Program-made: the position numbers and the translations under genes | NCBI GenBank assembly: GCA_963763495.1 | Contig: CAVXOY010000020.1 | Span: 41,181-105,180 of the forward strand | Length of the DNA stretch: 64,000 nt | Source of the DNA: DAOUEO01 sp963763495 | GTDB lineage: Bacteria; Chloroflexota; Dehalococcoidia; DSTF01; JALHUB01 | Direction: 5' to 3' | Notes under the pieces: generated by a model | The model's input: the letters and a program-made list of their open reading frames with translations, nothing else | Told to the model about the DNA's origin: nothing | Database searches by the model: none | Shown: positions 1-7,150 of the stretch, piece after piece | Layout of the letters: the number at the start of each line of letters is the position of its first letter | Numbering within the stretch: the stretch's first letter is position 1

Positions 1-52
1 CAGATTATACCATCCTCTATTGGGCAAACAAGGCACCCGTTGAGGATGTACC

Positions 53-73
53 GCGGGGAAGGGCTCTCCCCGC
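53..73. other. GC-rich hairpin upstream of larB
   Basis: A perfect 7-bp inverted repeat, GCGGGGA and TCCCCGC, is separated by 7 bases. No T-tract follows on either strand, so it is a weak terminator candidate at best. The first 117 bases are open in one frame, but the translation resembles no family I recognise, so I do not call a gene there. Confidence 0.35.
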
Positions 74-138
74 AATCGGGGGGTGCGATGATATGCTCGT
101 ATTCGGGGCAGGGTGTATGATTATCGAGAGGTGAGAGC

Positions 139-903
139 ATCAACGAGCAGAGGATCCGGCAACTCCTAGCAGCGGTGGCCGGCGGCGCCACTTCGGTTGA
201 AGACGCCCTGGAAGAACTGCGCTATCTGCCCTACGAGGACATCGGCTTCGCCAAGATCGACCACCACCGGGCCCTGCGCGATAACCTGCCTGAGGTGATT
301 CTCGGCGAGGGCAAGACGACGGCCCAGATCGTTGCCGTGGCAGAGAAGCTGGTGGAGCGATCGGGACGCCTCCTCGTTACCCGCGTCGATGAGCCCTGCT
401 TTCAGGCGATCCGGGAGCGCATCGCCGATGCTGTCTACCACGAAGAGGCACGGGCGGTGACTGTAGATCGTCACCCTCCGGTCCCGATGACCGGCGTCGT
501 CATCCTCTGCGCTGGGACCGCCGACCTGCCGGTGGCGGAGGAGGCGGCGGTGACATCGGAACTGATGGGCCATCAGGTCGAGCGGGTGTACGACGTCGGC
601 GTGGCGGGAATACATCGCCTGCTCGACCACCTGCCGAAGCTCCGAGAGGCGCGGGTCCTGGTCGTCGTCGCTGGAATGGAAGGCGCTCTACCCAGCGTTG
701 TCTCGGGCCTCGTCTCGTCGCCCGTAATCGCTGTGCCCACCTCCACCGGGTATGGGGCCGCCTTCCAGGGCTTGGCTCCTCTGCTGACCATGCTGAATAG
801 CTGCGCCCCCGGCGTCGCCGTTGTGAACATCGACAACGGCTTCGGCGCCGGCTACCTTGCCGCTGTGATCAACCGCCTCGCCTGTTCTGCCGACGAGGAC
901 TAG
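139..903 (+). CDS. larB: LarB, pyridinium-3,5-biscarboxylic acid mononucleotide synthase
   Basis: LarB carboxylates the nicotinate ring of NaAD and releases AMP, the first step of the nickel-pincer nucleotide cofactor pathway (LarB, LarE, LarC). The protein is 254 residues. Its N-terminal helix is followed by the family signature LPYEDIGFAKIDHHRA, and the PurE-like domain begins near CAGTADLPVAEEA. Homology starts before the first ATG/GTG-type codon: INEQRIRQLL is typical LarB N-terminus but is encoded upstream of the GTG at 175. The only sensible start is the ATC at 139, with the purine-rich GAGAGGTGAG just upstream and an in-frame stop at 118-120. An ATC start is rare; a base error or the shorter GTG start are alternatives. 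larC follows after 32 bases. larA and larE are not in the window. Confidence 0.9.
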   Translation: MNEQRIRQLLAAVAGGATSVEDALEELRYLPYEDIGFAKIDHHRALRDNLPEVILGEGKTTAQIVAVAEKLVERSGRLLVTRVDEPCFQAIRERIADAVYHEEARAVTVDRHPPVPMTGVVILCAGTADLPVAEEAAVTSELMGHQVERVYDVGVAGIHRLLDHLPKLREARVLVVVAGMEGALPSVVSGLVSSPVIAVPTSTGYGAAFQGLAPLLTMLNSCAPGVAVVNIDNGFGAGYLAAVINRLACSADED

Positions 904-935
904 CGGCCTAGCGCGGTTGATCGAGAGAGGAAGCA

Positions 936-2124
936 ATGCACCCCATCGCCTATCTCGACTGTTTCTCCGGCATCAGCGGCGACATGCTCCTCGGCGCCTT
1001 GGTGGACGCCGGGCTGCCCGCCTCCGCCCTGCGCCGTGAGCTGGGGAAGCTGGGAATAGAGGGCTATCGCCTGAGAGTCAAGAAGACCCAGCGGGCCGGA
1101 CTCGCAGCGACCCAGGTTATCGTTGGTCTGGAGAAGCGATCATTCCCACGGCCGTCTGAACGAAGTCCTTGCTCTGATCGACAAGAGCACTCTGCCCGAT
1201 AGCGACAAGAAGAGCGGCGCTGCCATCTTCCAGCGCCTGGCCGAGGCGGAGGCGCGGGTGCATGGCGCCACGCCGGAGTCGGTTGTGTTGCACGAACTGG
1301 GCTCGCTGGATACCGTCATCGATGTCATGGGAGCGGTGGCAGGGTTGCGCCTCCTCGGTGTCGGAGAACTATTCGCCTCGCCCTTACCGGCCGGTGGGGG
1401 AAGCGTGGAGGGGAGCCATGGGTCTCTGCCCGTTCCCGCGCCGGCCACCTTGGAGCTGATCGCCCGCGCCGGTGCCCCCCTTTCGCAGACTGATTGGCAG
1501 GGTGAGCTTGTCACCCCGACCGGCGCTGCTATCGTCACTACGCTTGCCCGCTTCCAGAGGCCGGCGATGCGAGTCAACAAAGTCGGCTATGGCGCCGGCA
1601 GTTACGACTTCGCGGGCCGGCCCAACGTGCTACGCGTTTGGCTGGGAGAGAAGTTGCCGGAGGAGAAGGGGGCGACGCTCCTGGTGGAGACCAATATCGA
1701 CGACATGAGCCCGGAGGTCCTGGGTTACGTGCAGGAACGCCTATTCGCCGCCGGCGCCGCCGACGTCTGGTTCACCTCGATTCAGATGAAGAAGAACCGG
1801 CCGGCGACTAAGCTGTCCGTTCTCTGTGCGATGGAGAAAGAGGACGCGATTGTCGGCGTGCTGCTGCGGGAGAGCTCGACGCTGGGGGTGCGCGTGACGC
1901 AGGTGCGCCGGCACGAGGCGGAGCGGGAAGTGGTCACTTTCCCTTCCAGCCTGGGAAAGGCAACGGTGAAGATCAAGCGCTGGAACCAGGAGCCGGTACA
2001 GGTCTCTCCGGAATACGAAGACTGCCGCCGCTTGGCGCGAGAGAAGGAGATGCCTCTTGCCGAGGTCTACCGGATCGTCCAGGCAGAGGCCATTGTCTAC
2101 ATGAAAGAGAGGGGCATCCAGTAA
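936..2124 (+). CDS. larC: LarC, nickel-pincer cofactor nickel-insertion enzyme, frameshifted
   Basis: LarC inserts nickel into the pincer nucleotide in a CTP-dependent reaction. The N-terminus (MHPIAYLDCFSGISGDMLLG) is in one frame and everything from SDHSHGRLNEVLALID to the end at 2124 is one base further on. The join lies between about 1120 and 1150, at the short His-rich segment. Skipping one base gives a 395-residue protein of normal length, with the expected FHELG-like (VLHELGSLDTVIDVMG) and SLPVPAPATLEL motifs. The first frame on its own stops at 1200-1202. In Lactobacillus plantarum LarC is made from larC1 and larC2 by programmed frameshifting, so the break may be functional; many other genes here have one-base breaks, so an error is equally possible. 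The start has a GAGAGAGG site upstream. Confidence 0.85.
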
Positions 2125-2137
2125 GGATACCCCTCTC
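2107..2137 (+). terminator. Hairpin over the larC stop codon
   Basis: Arms 2107-2119 and 2125-2137 pair over 13 positions with a single C/A mismatch, around a 5-base loop that contains the larC stop. The following GGTTCTG is not a real T-tract, so termination is inferred from position at the end of larC and the opposing gene beyond. Confidence 0.5.
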
Positions 2138-2171
2138 GGTTCTGCCGAAGGGAATTGACCGAGGGTTCCCG

Positions 2172-2738
2172 CTACTGGGAACCGGTCATGACCGTCAGGC
2201 TGGTCTTGCCGCTGTCCTCGCCGACCATGATCCAGGCAGCGGTCTTGCCGTCGTCCTTGCTCCAAACGCCGATGCCACCGGCACCCTCCTCACCGGAGGT
2301 GGCGAATACCCACTCTTCTTTCCACCCGCTCATCTTGTCTTTGTACCACTCAAAGACATCGTCCGGAGAGTCGTCGGTCTCGTAAATGCCGTACTTGACA
2401 GTCTCAAAATCAGCGGGGTTCTCGCCGTCCCCAATCGCCGGTATGAGCGCCTCATCTCCCGACCATTCGCCGGTCATGACCTCGTCGGCCCCCGGGTAGA
2501 TGGGCACGTTATCCAGCGAGCCACCGCTATCTCCACCATCATCCTCTTTTGTCTCTTTGGCGGCGGGCGTGTCCTTGTCCTCAGGAGTGTCTTCCCCGTC
2601 CGTCTCTTTGGTCTCCTCGGCTACCGGTGTTGTCTTGTCCCCGTTCTCTTTCTCATCGTCCCCACCGCCACAGGCGACAAACGCTGCTCCGGCAACCAGA
2701 GTCAACGCGACCAGGAAGAAAGCTAATGTCTTCTTCAA
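2172..2738 (-). CDS. Secreted lipoprotein of unknown function
   Basis: This is a 188-residue predicted lipoprotein. The start is the TTG at 2738, because a strong AAGGAGGT lies just upstream; a longer in-frame extension has no ribosome site. It has a lysine start, a hydrophobic stretch (LAFFLVALTLVAGAAFVAC) and a lipobox Cys at about residue 23. A Thr/Glu/Asp/Lys-rich linker of about 50 residues follows. The compact C-terminal domain begins at VPIYPGADEV and contains a DDVFEWYKDKM helix and a terminal beta stretch. I recognise the type from other Chloroflexota-like lipoproteins but not a function. It is monocistronic, convergent with larC, with its own promoter at 2784-2812 and a 5'-UTR hairpin. 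Confidence 0.8.
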   Translation of the reverse strand: MKKTLAFFLVALTLVAGAAFVACGGGDDEKENGDKTTPVAEETKETDGEDTPEDKDTPAAKETKEDDGGDSGGSLDNVPIYPGADEVMTGEWSGDEALIPAIGDGENPADFETVKYGIYETDDSPDDVFEWYKDKMSGWKEEWVFATSGEEGAGGIGVWSKDDGKTAAWIMVGEDSGKTSLTVMTGSQ

Positions 2739-2757
2739 CCGTACACCTCCTTGCGCG

Positions 2758-2777
2758 GGCTGGTGAAACAACCAGCC
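2758..2777 (-). other. 5'-UTR hairpin of the lipoprotein gene
   Basis: A perfect 7-bp stem, GGCTGGT and ACCAGCC, with a 6-base loop lies between the promoter and the AAGGAGGT ribosome site. It has no T-tract. It may stabilise the mRNA or be bound by a regulator; neither can be shown from sequence. Confidence 0.5.
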
Positions 2778-2783
2778 TCTTGA

Positions 2784-2812
2784 ATTATCGACGGCCCCTG
2801 TCCAAATGTCAA
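2784..2812 (-). promoter_or_regulatory. Sigma-70 promoter of the lipoprotein gene
   Basis: TTGACA (2807-2812 on the complement), 17-base spacer, GATAAT (2784-2789). The -35 is perfect and the -10 has one mismatch. Transcription should begin near 2777, close to the hairpin. Confidence 0.8.
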
Positions 2813-2856
2813 TTAGGGTAGTCTCGCATACTACTGTCGCTCCGCCTCTCCCTTCC

Positions 2857-3576
2857 CTAGCCGCTGAATCCCAGCCCCTGCTCCTTCAGACTGAGATAGC
2901 GCCCGTGGCCGATGATGAGGTGGTCCAGCACCTCGATATCGAGAAGACGGCCCGCCTCCACCATCTGGCGGGTCATCGCGACATCGTCGGCCGACGGAGT
3001 TGGGTCACCCGAAGGATGATTGTGCACCACTATCAGCGCTGGACAGTTGCGGCGGACCGCCTCGCGGAAGATCTCGCCCGTCCGCACCAAAGAGGCGTTG
3101 ACACTGCCTTTGTAGACCTCAGGGGTTCCCATCACCTCGTTACGCGTGTTCAGAAGCACGACGCGCAGGTGTTCCTGTTCCAGGAGGCTCATTTCCGGGG
3201 AGAGCAGATTGGCGGCGTCGGCGGGAGACCGCACGACCGCTTTGGCGTCGGGTTGTGTCGCCGAAAGGCGCTTCCCCAACTCCAGCGCTGCCTTCAACTG
3301 AGCGGCCTTAGCCTCGCCGAGCCCCCGTTCGTTGCAGAGCTCGGCGAAGCTCGCGCGCGCCAGCCCCGCCAGACCCTGGTGGTGCGAGAGAAGGCGCGAC
3401 GCCATCTCCAGCACACTCTCTTTGCTGGCCCCCGTCCTCAAGATGATAGCCAGCAACTCCCCATTGGAGAGGGCCTGGGGGCCGTAATCGCGCAGCCGTT
3501 CCCGTGGCCGCTCAGCGGCTGGGAGGTCCCGGATCAGTGTGTAGTACTCCAAGGGGGCCTTCTCGCTTGTTGACAC
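2857..3576 (-). CDS. radC: RadC family protein, JAB/MPN domain
   Basis: A 239-residue RadC homologue, full length. A helix-hairpin-helix-type N-terminal part (about residues 30-105, with ALSNGELLAIILRTG) is followed by the JAB1/MPN metalloprotease-like domain. The JAMM residues are visible: HNHPSGDPTPSADD at 185-198 and a Glu in EVYKGSVNASLVRTGEIF. RadC was named for a repair phenotype that is not well supported; its biochemical role remains uncertain. It is the last gene of a likely three-gene operon with the membrane protein and LysM protein upstream (27-base and 14-base gaps). Confidence 0.95.
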   Translation of the reverse strand: MSTSEKAPLEYYTLIRDLPAAERPRERLRDYGPQALSNGELLAIILRTGASKESVLEMASRLLSHHQGLAGLARASFAELCNERGLGEAKAAQLKAALELGKRLSATQPDAKAVVRSPADAANLLSPEMSLLEQEHLRVVLLNTRNEVMGTPEVYKGSVNASLVRTGEIFREAVRRNCPALIVVHNHPSGDPTPSADDVAMTRQMVEAGRLLDIEVLDHLIIGHGRYLSLKEQGLGFSG

Positions 3577-3603
3577 AGATGCCTTTCTCCGCTGCTCGGC
3601 GGA

Positions 3604-4041
3604 TCAGCGGGCGGCGGCGGGTTTCCCGCTCTCCTTGTGCAACGTCACCATCGTGTTCGTATGGGGGTAGTAGGTGATGGAGACGGTATCGCCCTTCTCC
3701 AGCTTGTCATAGAGCACGTGGGGGATCTTGAACACGTTCTTATTGACATAAATGTAATGCCCCGGCATGATCTGCAGACCGCCGCGGCCCCACATACGAA
3801 GGATTTCGCCGGTCGTTGCTTTGGGCTGTGCCAGCAGGTCGCGCAGGGCCTGGATGCTCTGGTATCCGGTGAGAAGAGCCAGCAGGCTGAGGACGACGAG
3901 GAAGGGGATCTGATCGCGATTGTCGATGAGGATATCGATCAGAGTGGCAACCCAGCCGGCGCCGATGACGAGAAACAGGGGAGTGTAGATAGCGGCATCC
4001 CTGATGATCGCCGACCTGGCCGCGGATCGCCTCTCATCCAA
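3604..4041 (-). CDS. Small two-helix membrane protein of unknown function
   Basis: A 145-residue protein. Two hydrophobic segments (about residues 17-35 and 46-63) follow a short charged N-terminus. The soluble C-terminal half includes YIYVNKNVFKIPHVLYDKL and KGDTVSITYYPHTNTMVTL, which looks like a small beta barrel facing one side of the membrane. I do not recognise a named family. It lies between the LysM protein gene and radC on one transcript. Confidence 0.75.
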   Translation of the reverse strand: MDERRSAARSAIIRDAAIYTPLFLVIGAGWVATLIDILIDNRDQIPFLVVLSLLALLTGYQSIQALRDLLAQPKATTGEILRMWGRGGLQIMPGHYIYVNKNVFKIPHVLYDKLEKGDTVSITYYPHTNTMVTLHKESGKPAAAR

Positions 4042-4055
4042 GACCGCGCTCGTCC

Positions 4056-4625
4056 TTATTGGGGTATGATCAGCGTCTGCCCGGGTTGGAGCAGAGGGTC
4101 TTCGAGACTGAGATCGTTTCGCTCCGCTATCCGTCTAGCGAAGTCCGCCAGATCCTCTCCGGGAGGGAGAAACTGCTCGGCGATGCTGAATAGAGAATCA
4201 CCTTCTCCCACGGTGTACTCGGTAGCACCGGGAGTAGTAGTTGCGCGCGGTGTCGCGGCTGGTGTGCCTTCCGGTGTACCGGCCGGAGTTGCTGCCGGCG
4301 TGCCCTCTGGTGTGCCCGCTCGTGGCGTGATTATGGTGGGCGTCAGCAACGGCGGCCGCACTGTGGAGGTCGCCGCCGCTGTCGGCGCGATGATGCTGGG
4401 CGGCGACTGGCTTGCCTCCTCCGGCGGCTTCAGCAGGAGCCAGAGAGCAACGGCTGTTCCCACCAGAAGCGCCAGAAGCGACCCCCGGTAGAGCAGATAG
4501 GAAGGCAGGGCGCTGGCGGGCTGCAGACACTCGGCGCAGAGTTCGTCGCCATGATCGCTACAGTACAGCCTACCGCAGCGCCTGCACTCATGAACCGCAT
4601 CCTTGTCGCAGGCGTAACACTTCAT
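4056..4625 (-). CDS. Membrane protein with N-terminal zinc finger and C-terminal LysM
   Basis: A 189-residue protein with an unusual layout. The N-terminus (1-35) is a B-box-like zinc-binding module with CxxC, CxxC, CSDH and CAEC pairs. One membrane helix follows (about 46-66), then a Thr/Pro/Ala linker with repeated AGTPEGTPAAT units, and a LysM domain at the C-terminus (YTVGEGDSLFSIAEQF to LQPGQTLIIPQ). The topology implied is a zinc finger in the cytoplasm and a peptidoglycan-binding LysM outside. The repeated linker is also visible as a DNA repeat near 4250-4320. It heads the operon with the 145-residue membrane protein and radC, from a promoter only about 10 bases upstream of the ATG. 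Confidence 0.8.
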   Translation of the reverse strand: MKCYACDKDAVHECRRCGRLYCSDHGDELCAECLQPASALPSYLLYRGSLLALLVGTAVALWLLLKPPEEASQSPPSIIAPTAAATSTVRPPLLTPTIITPRAGTPEGTPAATPAGTPEGTPAATPRATTTPGATEYTVGEGDSLFSIAEQFLPPGEDLADFARRIAERNDLSLEDPLLQPGQTLIIPQ

Positions 4626-4634
4626 GCAAGCGGC

Positions 4635-4663
4635 ACTATAACAGTTTTTGGCGCCTTTGACCA
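4635..4663 (-). promoter_or_regulatory. Candidate promoter of the LysM-radC operon
   Basis: TGGTCA (4658-4663), 17-base spacer, TATAGT (4635-4640) on the complement. The -10 ends only 9 bases before the ATG, so the transcript would be almost leaderless. Confidence 0.45.
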
Positions 4664-4700
4664 GTAAGGCAAGGGCTGATCATTATGAGATTAAGCTCAA

Positions 4701-5141
4701 CTAGGCGAGCTCGACGGTGGCGCCGGCGTCGCGCAGCTTGGTCGCCGCGGCCTCTGCGTCCTCCTTGGAGATGCCTTCCTTCACGTTGGTAGGCGCGCTC
4801 TCCACCAAGTCCTTCGCCTCTTTCAGGCCCAGAGTGGTAACCTCGCGCACTGCCTTGATGACGTTGATCTTGTTGGCGCCCATGTCCTTGAGGACGACCG
4901 CCCACTCTGTCTTCTCCTCCACCTCCTCGGCGGGGGCAGCCGCCTCGGCGCCAGGCGCGGCGGCGACGGCCACGGGAGCGGCGAAGGCCATGGGAGCGGC
5001 GCTAACTCCGAACTCCTCCTCGATGCGCTTGTTCAGGTCGCGTACCTCAAGGATCGTCATCTCCTTGATCAGATCGAAAGCCTGATCTACGCGGCCGCTT
5101 GCTCCTTCTTTCTCTGTCGACTTTGTTGCCTTGGTTGCCAC
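4701..5141 (-). CDS. rplL: Ribosomal protein L7/L12
   Basis: The flexible stalk protein of the 50S subunit that recruits and activates translation GTPases. It is 146 residues, somewhat longer than usual (about 120-130) because of an N-terminal tail of about 18 residues and a longer Ala/Pro hinge. The dimerisation helix is at IKEMTILEVRDLNKRIEEEF and the conserved C-terminal domain at TEWAVVLKDMGANKINVIKAVREVT, with LGLKEAKDLVE. The start is GTG with GAGGAGG upstream. It is co-transcribed with rplJ, 75 bases upstream. Confidence 0.97.
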   Translation of the reverse strand: MATKATKSTEKEGASGRVDQAFDLIKEMTILEVRDLNKRIEEEFGVSAAPMAFAAPVAVAAAPGAEAAAPAEEVEEKTEWAVVLKDMGANKINVIKAVREVTTLGLKEAKDLVESAPTNVKEGISKEDAEAAATKLRDAGATVELA

Positions 5142-5216
5142 TTTGTTATTCCTCCTCTATTTGAGAACTGAGAACATCGCACAATGAAGCTGTGGCTGAG
5201 CAGCGTGGAGAAAAGG

Positions 5217-5777
5217 CTAAGCCTTCTCCAACTGCTTCGCCCGGGCATCCAACAGGCCGGCCAGTTGAAACAAGCTCGAGTTCAAGAGCTGGCCGGTTGG
5301 ATGGACGAATGTCGATGCCAATAGCTGGGCCAAACGGTAAACCGGCGCCTGAATGTTCCCGGCTAGCCGCCCCATCATTATTGGCCGCGGTGGCAGCGTC
5401 GCTATGTCGGCCAGGTCGCGCGCCGAGAGCAGTTGGCCCTCCATGAAGGCGCGCCGGGGGGCGAACGCGTTCTTGGCTGATTGCGCGTACTCTCTTACCA
5501 GCTTGGCCGTCTCCGCCGCGTCGCCGTAACTGAAGATGATCGCCGTAGGGCCCTCGCCGAGCTCGCCGACCTCCGGCTTACCTGCCGCGGCAGCGGCCAG
5601 CCGGAGCAGGGTGTTCTTGGTGACGCGGACCTGCACCCCTTTCGCGCCGAGCTGGCGGCGCAGCGTTCCCATCTCGGTCACCCGAAGGCCCTTGTACTCG
5701 GCCCCGATTATGATGGAGCTCCGCGTGATCTCCTCCGTGAGCTCCTCCACGATCTGCATCTTTTTCGCTGTTGGCAT
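5217..5777 (-). CDS. rplJ: Ribosomal protein L10
   Basis: The stalk base protein that anchors L7/L12 dimers to 23S rRNA and also binds its own mRNA leader. It is 186 residues. The N-terminal RNA-binding domain (MPTAKKMQIVEELTEEITRS, then the VTKNTLLRLA segment) and the C-terminal helix that carries L12 are both present. It is preceded by a clear L10-leader RNA and attenuator hairpin (5795-5935), and followed by rplL. rpoB does not follow rplL here, unlike the common arrangement. Confidence 0.97.
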   Translation of the reverse strand: MPTAKKMQIVEELTEEITRSSIIIGAEYKGLRVTEMGTLRRQLGAKGVQVRVTKNTLLRLAAAAAGKPEVGELGEGPTAIIFSYGDAAETAKLVREYAQSAKNAFAPRRAFMEGQLLSARDLADIATLPPRPIMMGRLAGNIQAPVYRLAQLLASTFVHPTGQLLNSSLFQLAGLLDARAKQLEKA

Positions 5778-5794
5778 CTCTCTCCCCTTCCAGT

Positions 5795-5828
5795 AACAGA
5801 AAGGCCCTCGTCACCACAGACAAGGGCC
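5795..5828 (-). terminator. Attenuator terminator in the rplJL leader
   Basis: On the coding strand GGCCCTTGTC, loop TGTGGT, GACGAGGGCC (10 bp with one G-U) is followed by TTTCTGTT, then the rplJ ribosome site and ATG. It sits directly downstream of the L10-binding element, the standard place for L10-dependent transcription attenuation. Confidence 0.8.
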
Positions 5829-5842
5829 CTCAGGGAAGGTGG

Positions 5843-5861
5843 GGACTCAGGACGGGAGTCC
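5843..5861 (-). other. Leader stem between L10 aptamer and terminator
   Basis: GGACTC, 7-base loop, GAGTCC forms a 6-bp hairpin in the rplJ leader between the conserved L10-binding element and the terminator. It could be part of the antiterminator switch. Confidence 0.45.
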
Positions 5862-5879
5862 GTCACCAACTTCTCCCTT

Positions 5880-5935
5880 GCCTCGGCGGGCATTTCTATT
5901 AACCCCGATATTCGGGGACCCGCTGTCTGCGGCGC
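5880..5935 (-). ncRNA. Ribosomal protein L10 leader (autoregulatory RNA element)
   Basis: The coding strand carries the hallmarks of the L10 leader: CCGCAGACAGCGGG, a hairpin CCCCGAATATCGGGG, then TTAATAG and the closing CCCGCCGAGGC. The two GC-rich strands pair (AGCGGG with CCCGCC). Excess L10 (with L12) binds this structure and lowers expression of rplJL. The assignment rests on the conserved bases and position, not on a covariance search. Confidence 0.88.
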
Positions 5936-5984
5936 CGTATGTATTCCAATGACGGGGGCTACAGGCCGCTCCGGCCGGTGGCCC

Positions 5985-6698
5985 CTAGTTAGTCGTAAGG
6001 CTCAACGTGGGGGCCAGATCCAGCTTGATTCCCGGCCCCATCGTCGTTGTCAGAGTTATGCTCTTGATGAACTGCCCCTTTGCCCCGCTGGGCTTCGCCT
6101 TCACTATCGCCTCCACCATTGCCGCCAGGTTCTCCAAGAGCTTCTCTTCCTCAAAGCCTATCTTGCCGATGGGCACGTGGATGAGCGCGCTGCGGTCGAG
6201 GCGGAACTCTACCCGCCCTTGACGGGCATCGCGCACACCCTTGCCCATGTCTTGCTCTTCCAGCACCGTGCCGGAGCGCGGGTTGGGCATCAGACCACGG
6301 GGGCCGAGGACGCGTCCCAGCTTGCCCACCTTGCCCATAAGCTCTCTCTGCGCCAGTGCTACGTCGAAGTCCGTCCAGCCGCCCTCGACCTTCTTGATCA
6401 GGTCGTCGCCGCCGACGAAATCAGCTCCCGCGTCCTGCGCTTGCTTGGCGCCCTCGCCCTCGGCGAACACAAGCACCCGCACCGTCTTGCCCAGGCCGTG
6501 CGGCAGCAGGACGGAGCCGCGTAGCTGCTGCTCGGCGTGGCGCGAGTCCAGCCCCGTTCGCATGTGCACCTCAACGGTCTCGTCGAACTTGGCGTAGGCG
6601 GCCTTCTTAGCGAGTTGAATGGCATCCATCGGTTGGTATGTCTGCTGGCGGTCCACCAAGCCGACTGCCTGCTGGTAGTTCTTTCCTGGTTTACTCAT
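5985..6698 (-). CDS. rplA: Ribosomal protein L1
   Basis: L1 forms the mobile 50S stalk that releases deacylated tRNA. It is 237 residues from the ATG at 6698. That start overlaps the end of rplK in an ATGAGTAA arrangement, which argues for translational coupling; a longer upstream extension inside rplK is not credible. Family motifs are present: KFDETVEVHMRTGLDSRHAE, VLGPRGLMPNPRSGTV, and the GIKLDL end. It ends about 50 bases before the L10 leader. Confidence 0.97.
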   Translation of the reverse strand: MSKPGKNYQQAVGLVDRQQTYQPMDAIQLAKKAAYAKFDETVEVHMRTGLDSRHAEQQLRGSVLLPHGLGKTVRVLVFAEGEGAKQAQDAGADFVGGDDLIKKVEGGWTDFDVALAQRELMGKVGKLGRVLGPRGLMPNPRSGTVLEEQDMGKGVRDARQGRVEFRLDRSALIHVPIGKIGFEEEKLLENLAAMVEAIVKAKPSGAKGQFIKSITLTTTMGPGIKLDLAPTLSLTTN

Positions 6699-7149
6699 CC
6701 TTCGTATCGTCCCCGTTTGCGGCCGGTTCCCGCACCTCAATCCCCATGCTCCGTGCGGTCCCCTCGACCATCTTCACTGCCGCCTCCAGATCCGAGGTGT
6801 TGAGATCTCTCATCTTGGTCTCGGCGATCTCCCGGACCTTGGCGGGAGAGATCTGCCCTACCTTCTCGCGTTTCTGCGAGGCGCTTCCTTTTTCGATTGT
6901 GATGGCCTTCTTCAGGAGGTCGGAGACGGGCGATGTCTTCAGGACATAGATGAAGGAGCGGTCTTCGTAGACGGTTATCTCCACCGGTACTATCGTGCCC
7001 GCCTGCGAGCTTGTGCGCTCGTTGTAGTCCTTGCAGAAGGCCATTATGTTGGCGCCGTGCTGACCCAGAGCAGGGCCCACGGGCGGCGCCGGGTTAGCCT
7101 TGCCGGCTTCGATTTGGAGCTTGATGATTGCGCGTATCTTCTTGGCCAA
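6691..7149 (-). CDS. rplK: Ribosomal protein L11
   Basis: L11 binds the GTPase-associated centre of 23S rRNA and is the thiostrepton-site protein. It is 152 residues, with the Pro-rich N-terminal signature (ANPAPPVGPALGQHGANIMAFC) and the RNA-binding C-terminal domain (KVREIAETKMRDLNTSDLEAAVKMVEGTARSMGI). The start is TTG at 7149, one base after the nusG stop, so its ribosome site (AGAGAGG) lies within the end of nusG and the genes are tightly coupled. Confidence 0.97.
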   Translation of the reverse strand: MAKKIRAIIKLQIEAGKANPAPPVGPALGQHGANIMAFCKDYNERTSSQAGTIVPVEITVYEDRSFIYVLKTSPVSDLLKKAITIEKGSASQKREKVGQISPAKVREIAETKMRDLNTSDLEAAVKMVEGTARSMGIEVREPAANGDDTKDE

Positions 7150-7150
7150 G

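Noticed and set aside
1..117. An open frame at the left edge
   Set aside because: Its translation matches nothing and ends at 118-120; too short to call a gene.
4250..4330. CRISPR-like or tandem repeat array
   Set aside because: The repeat encodes the Thr/Pro/Ala linker of the LysM protein and has no spacers.
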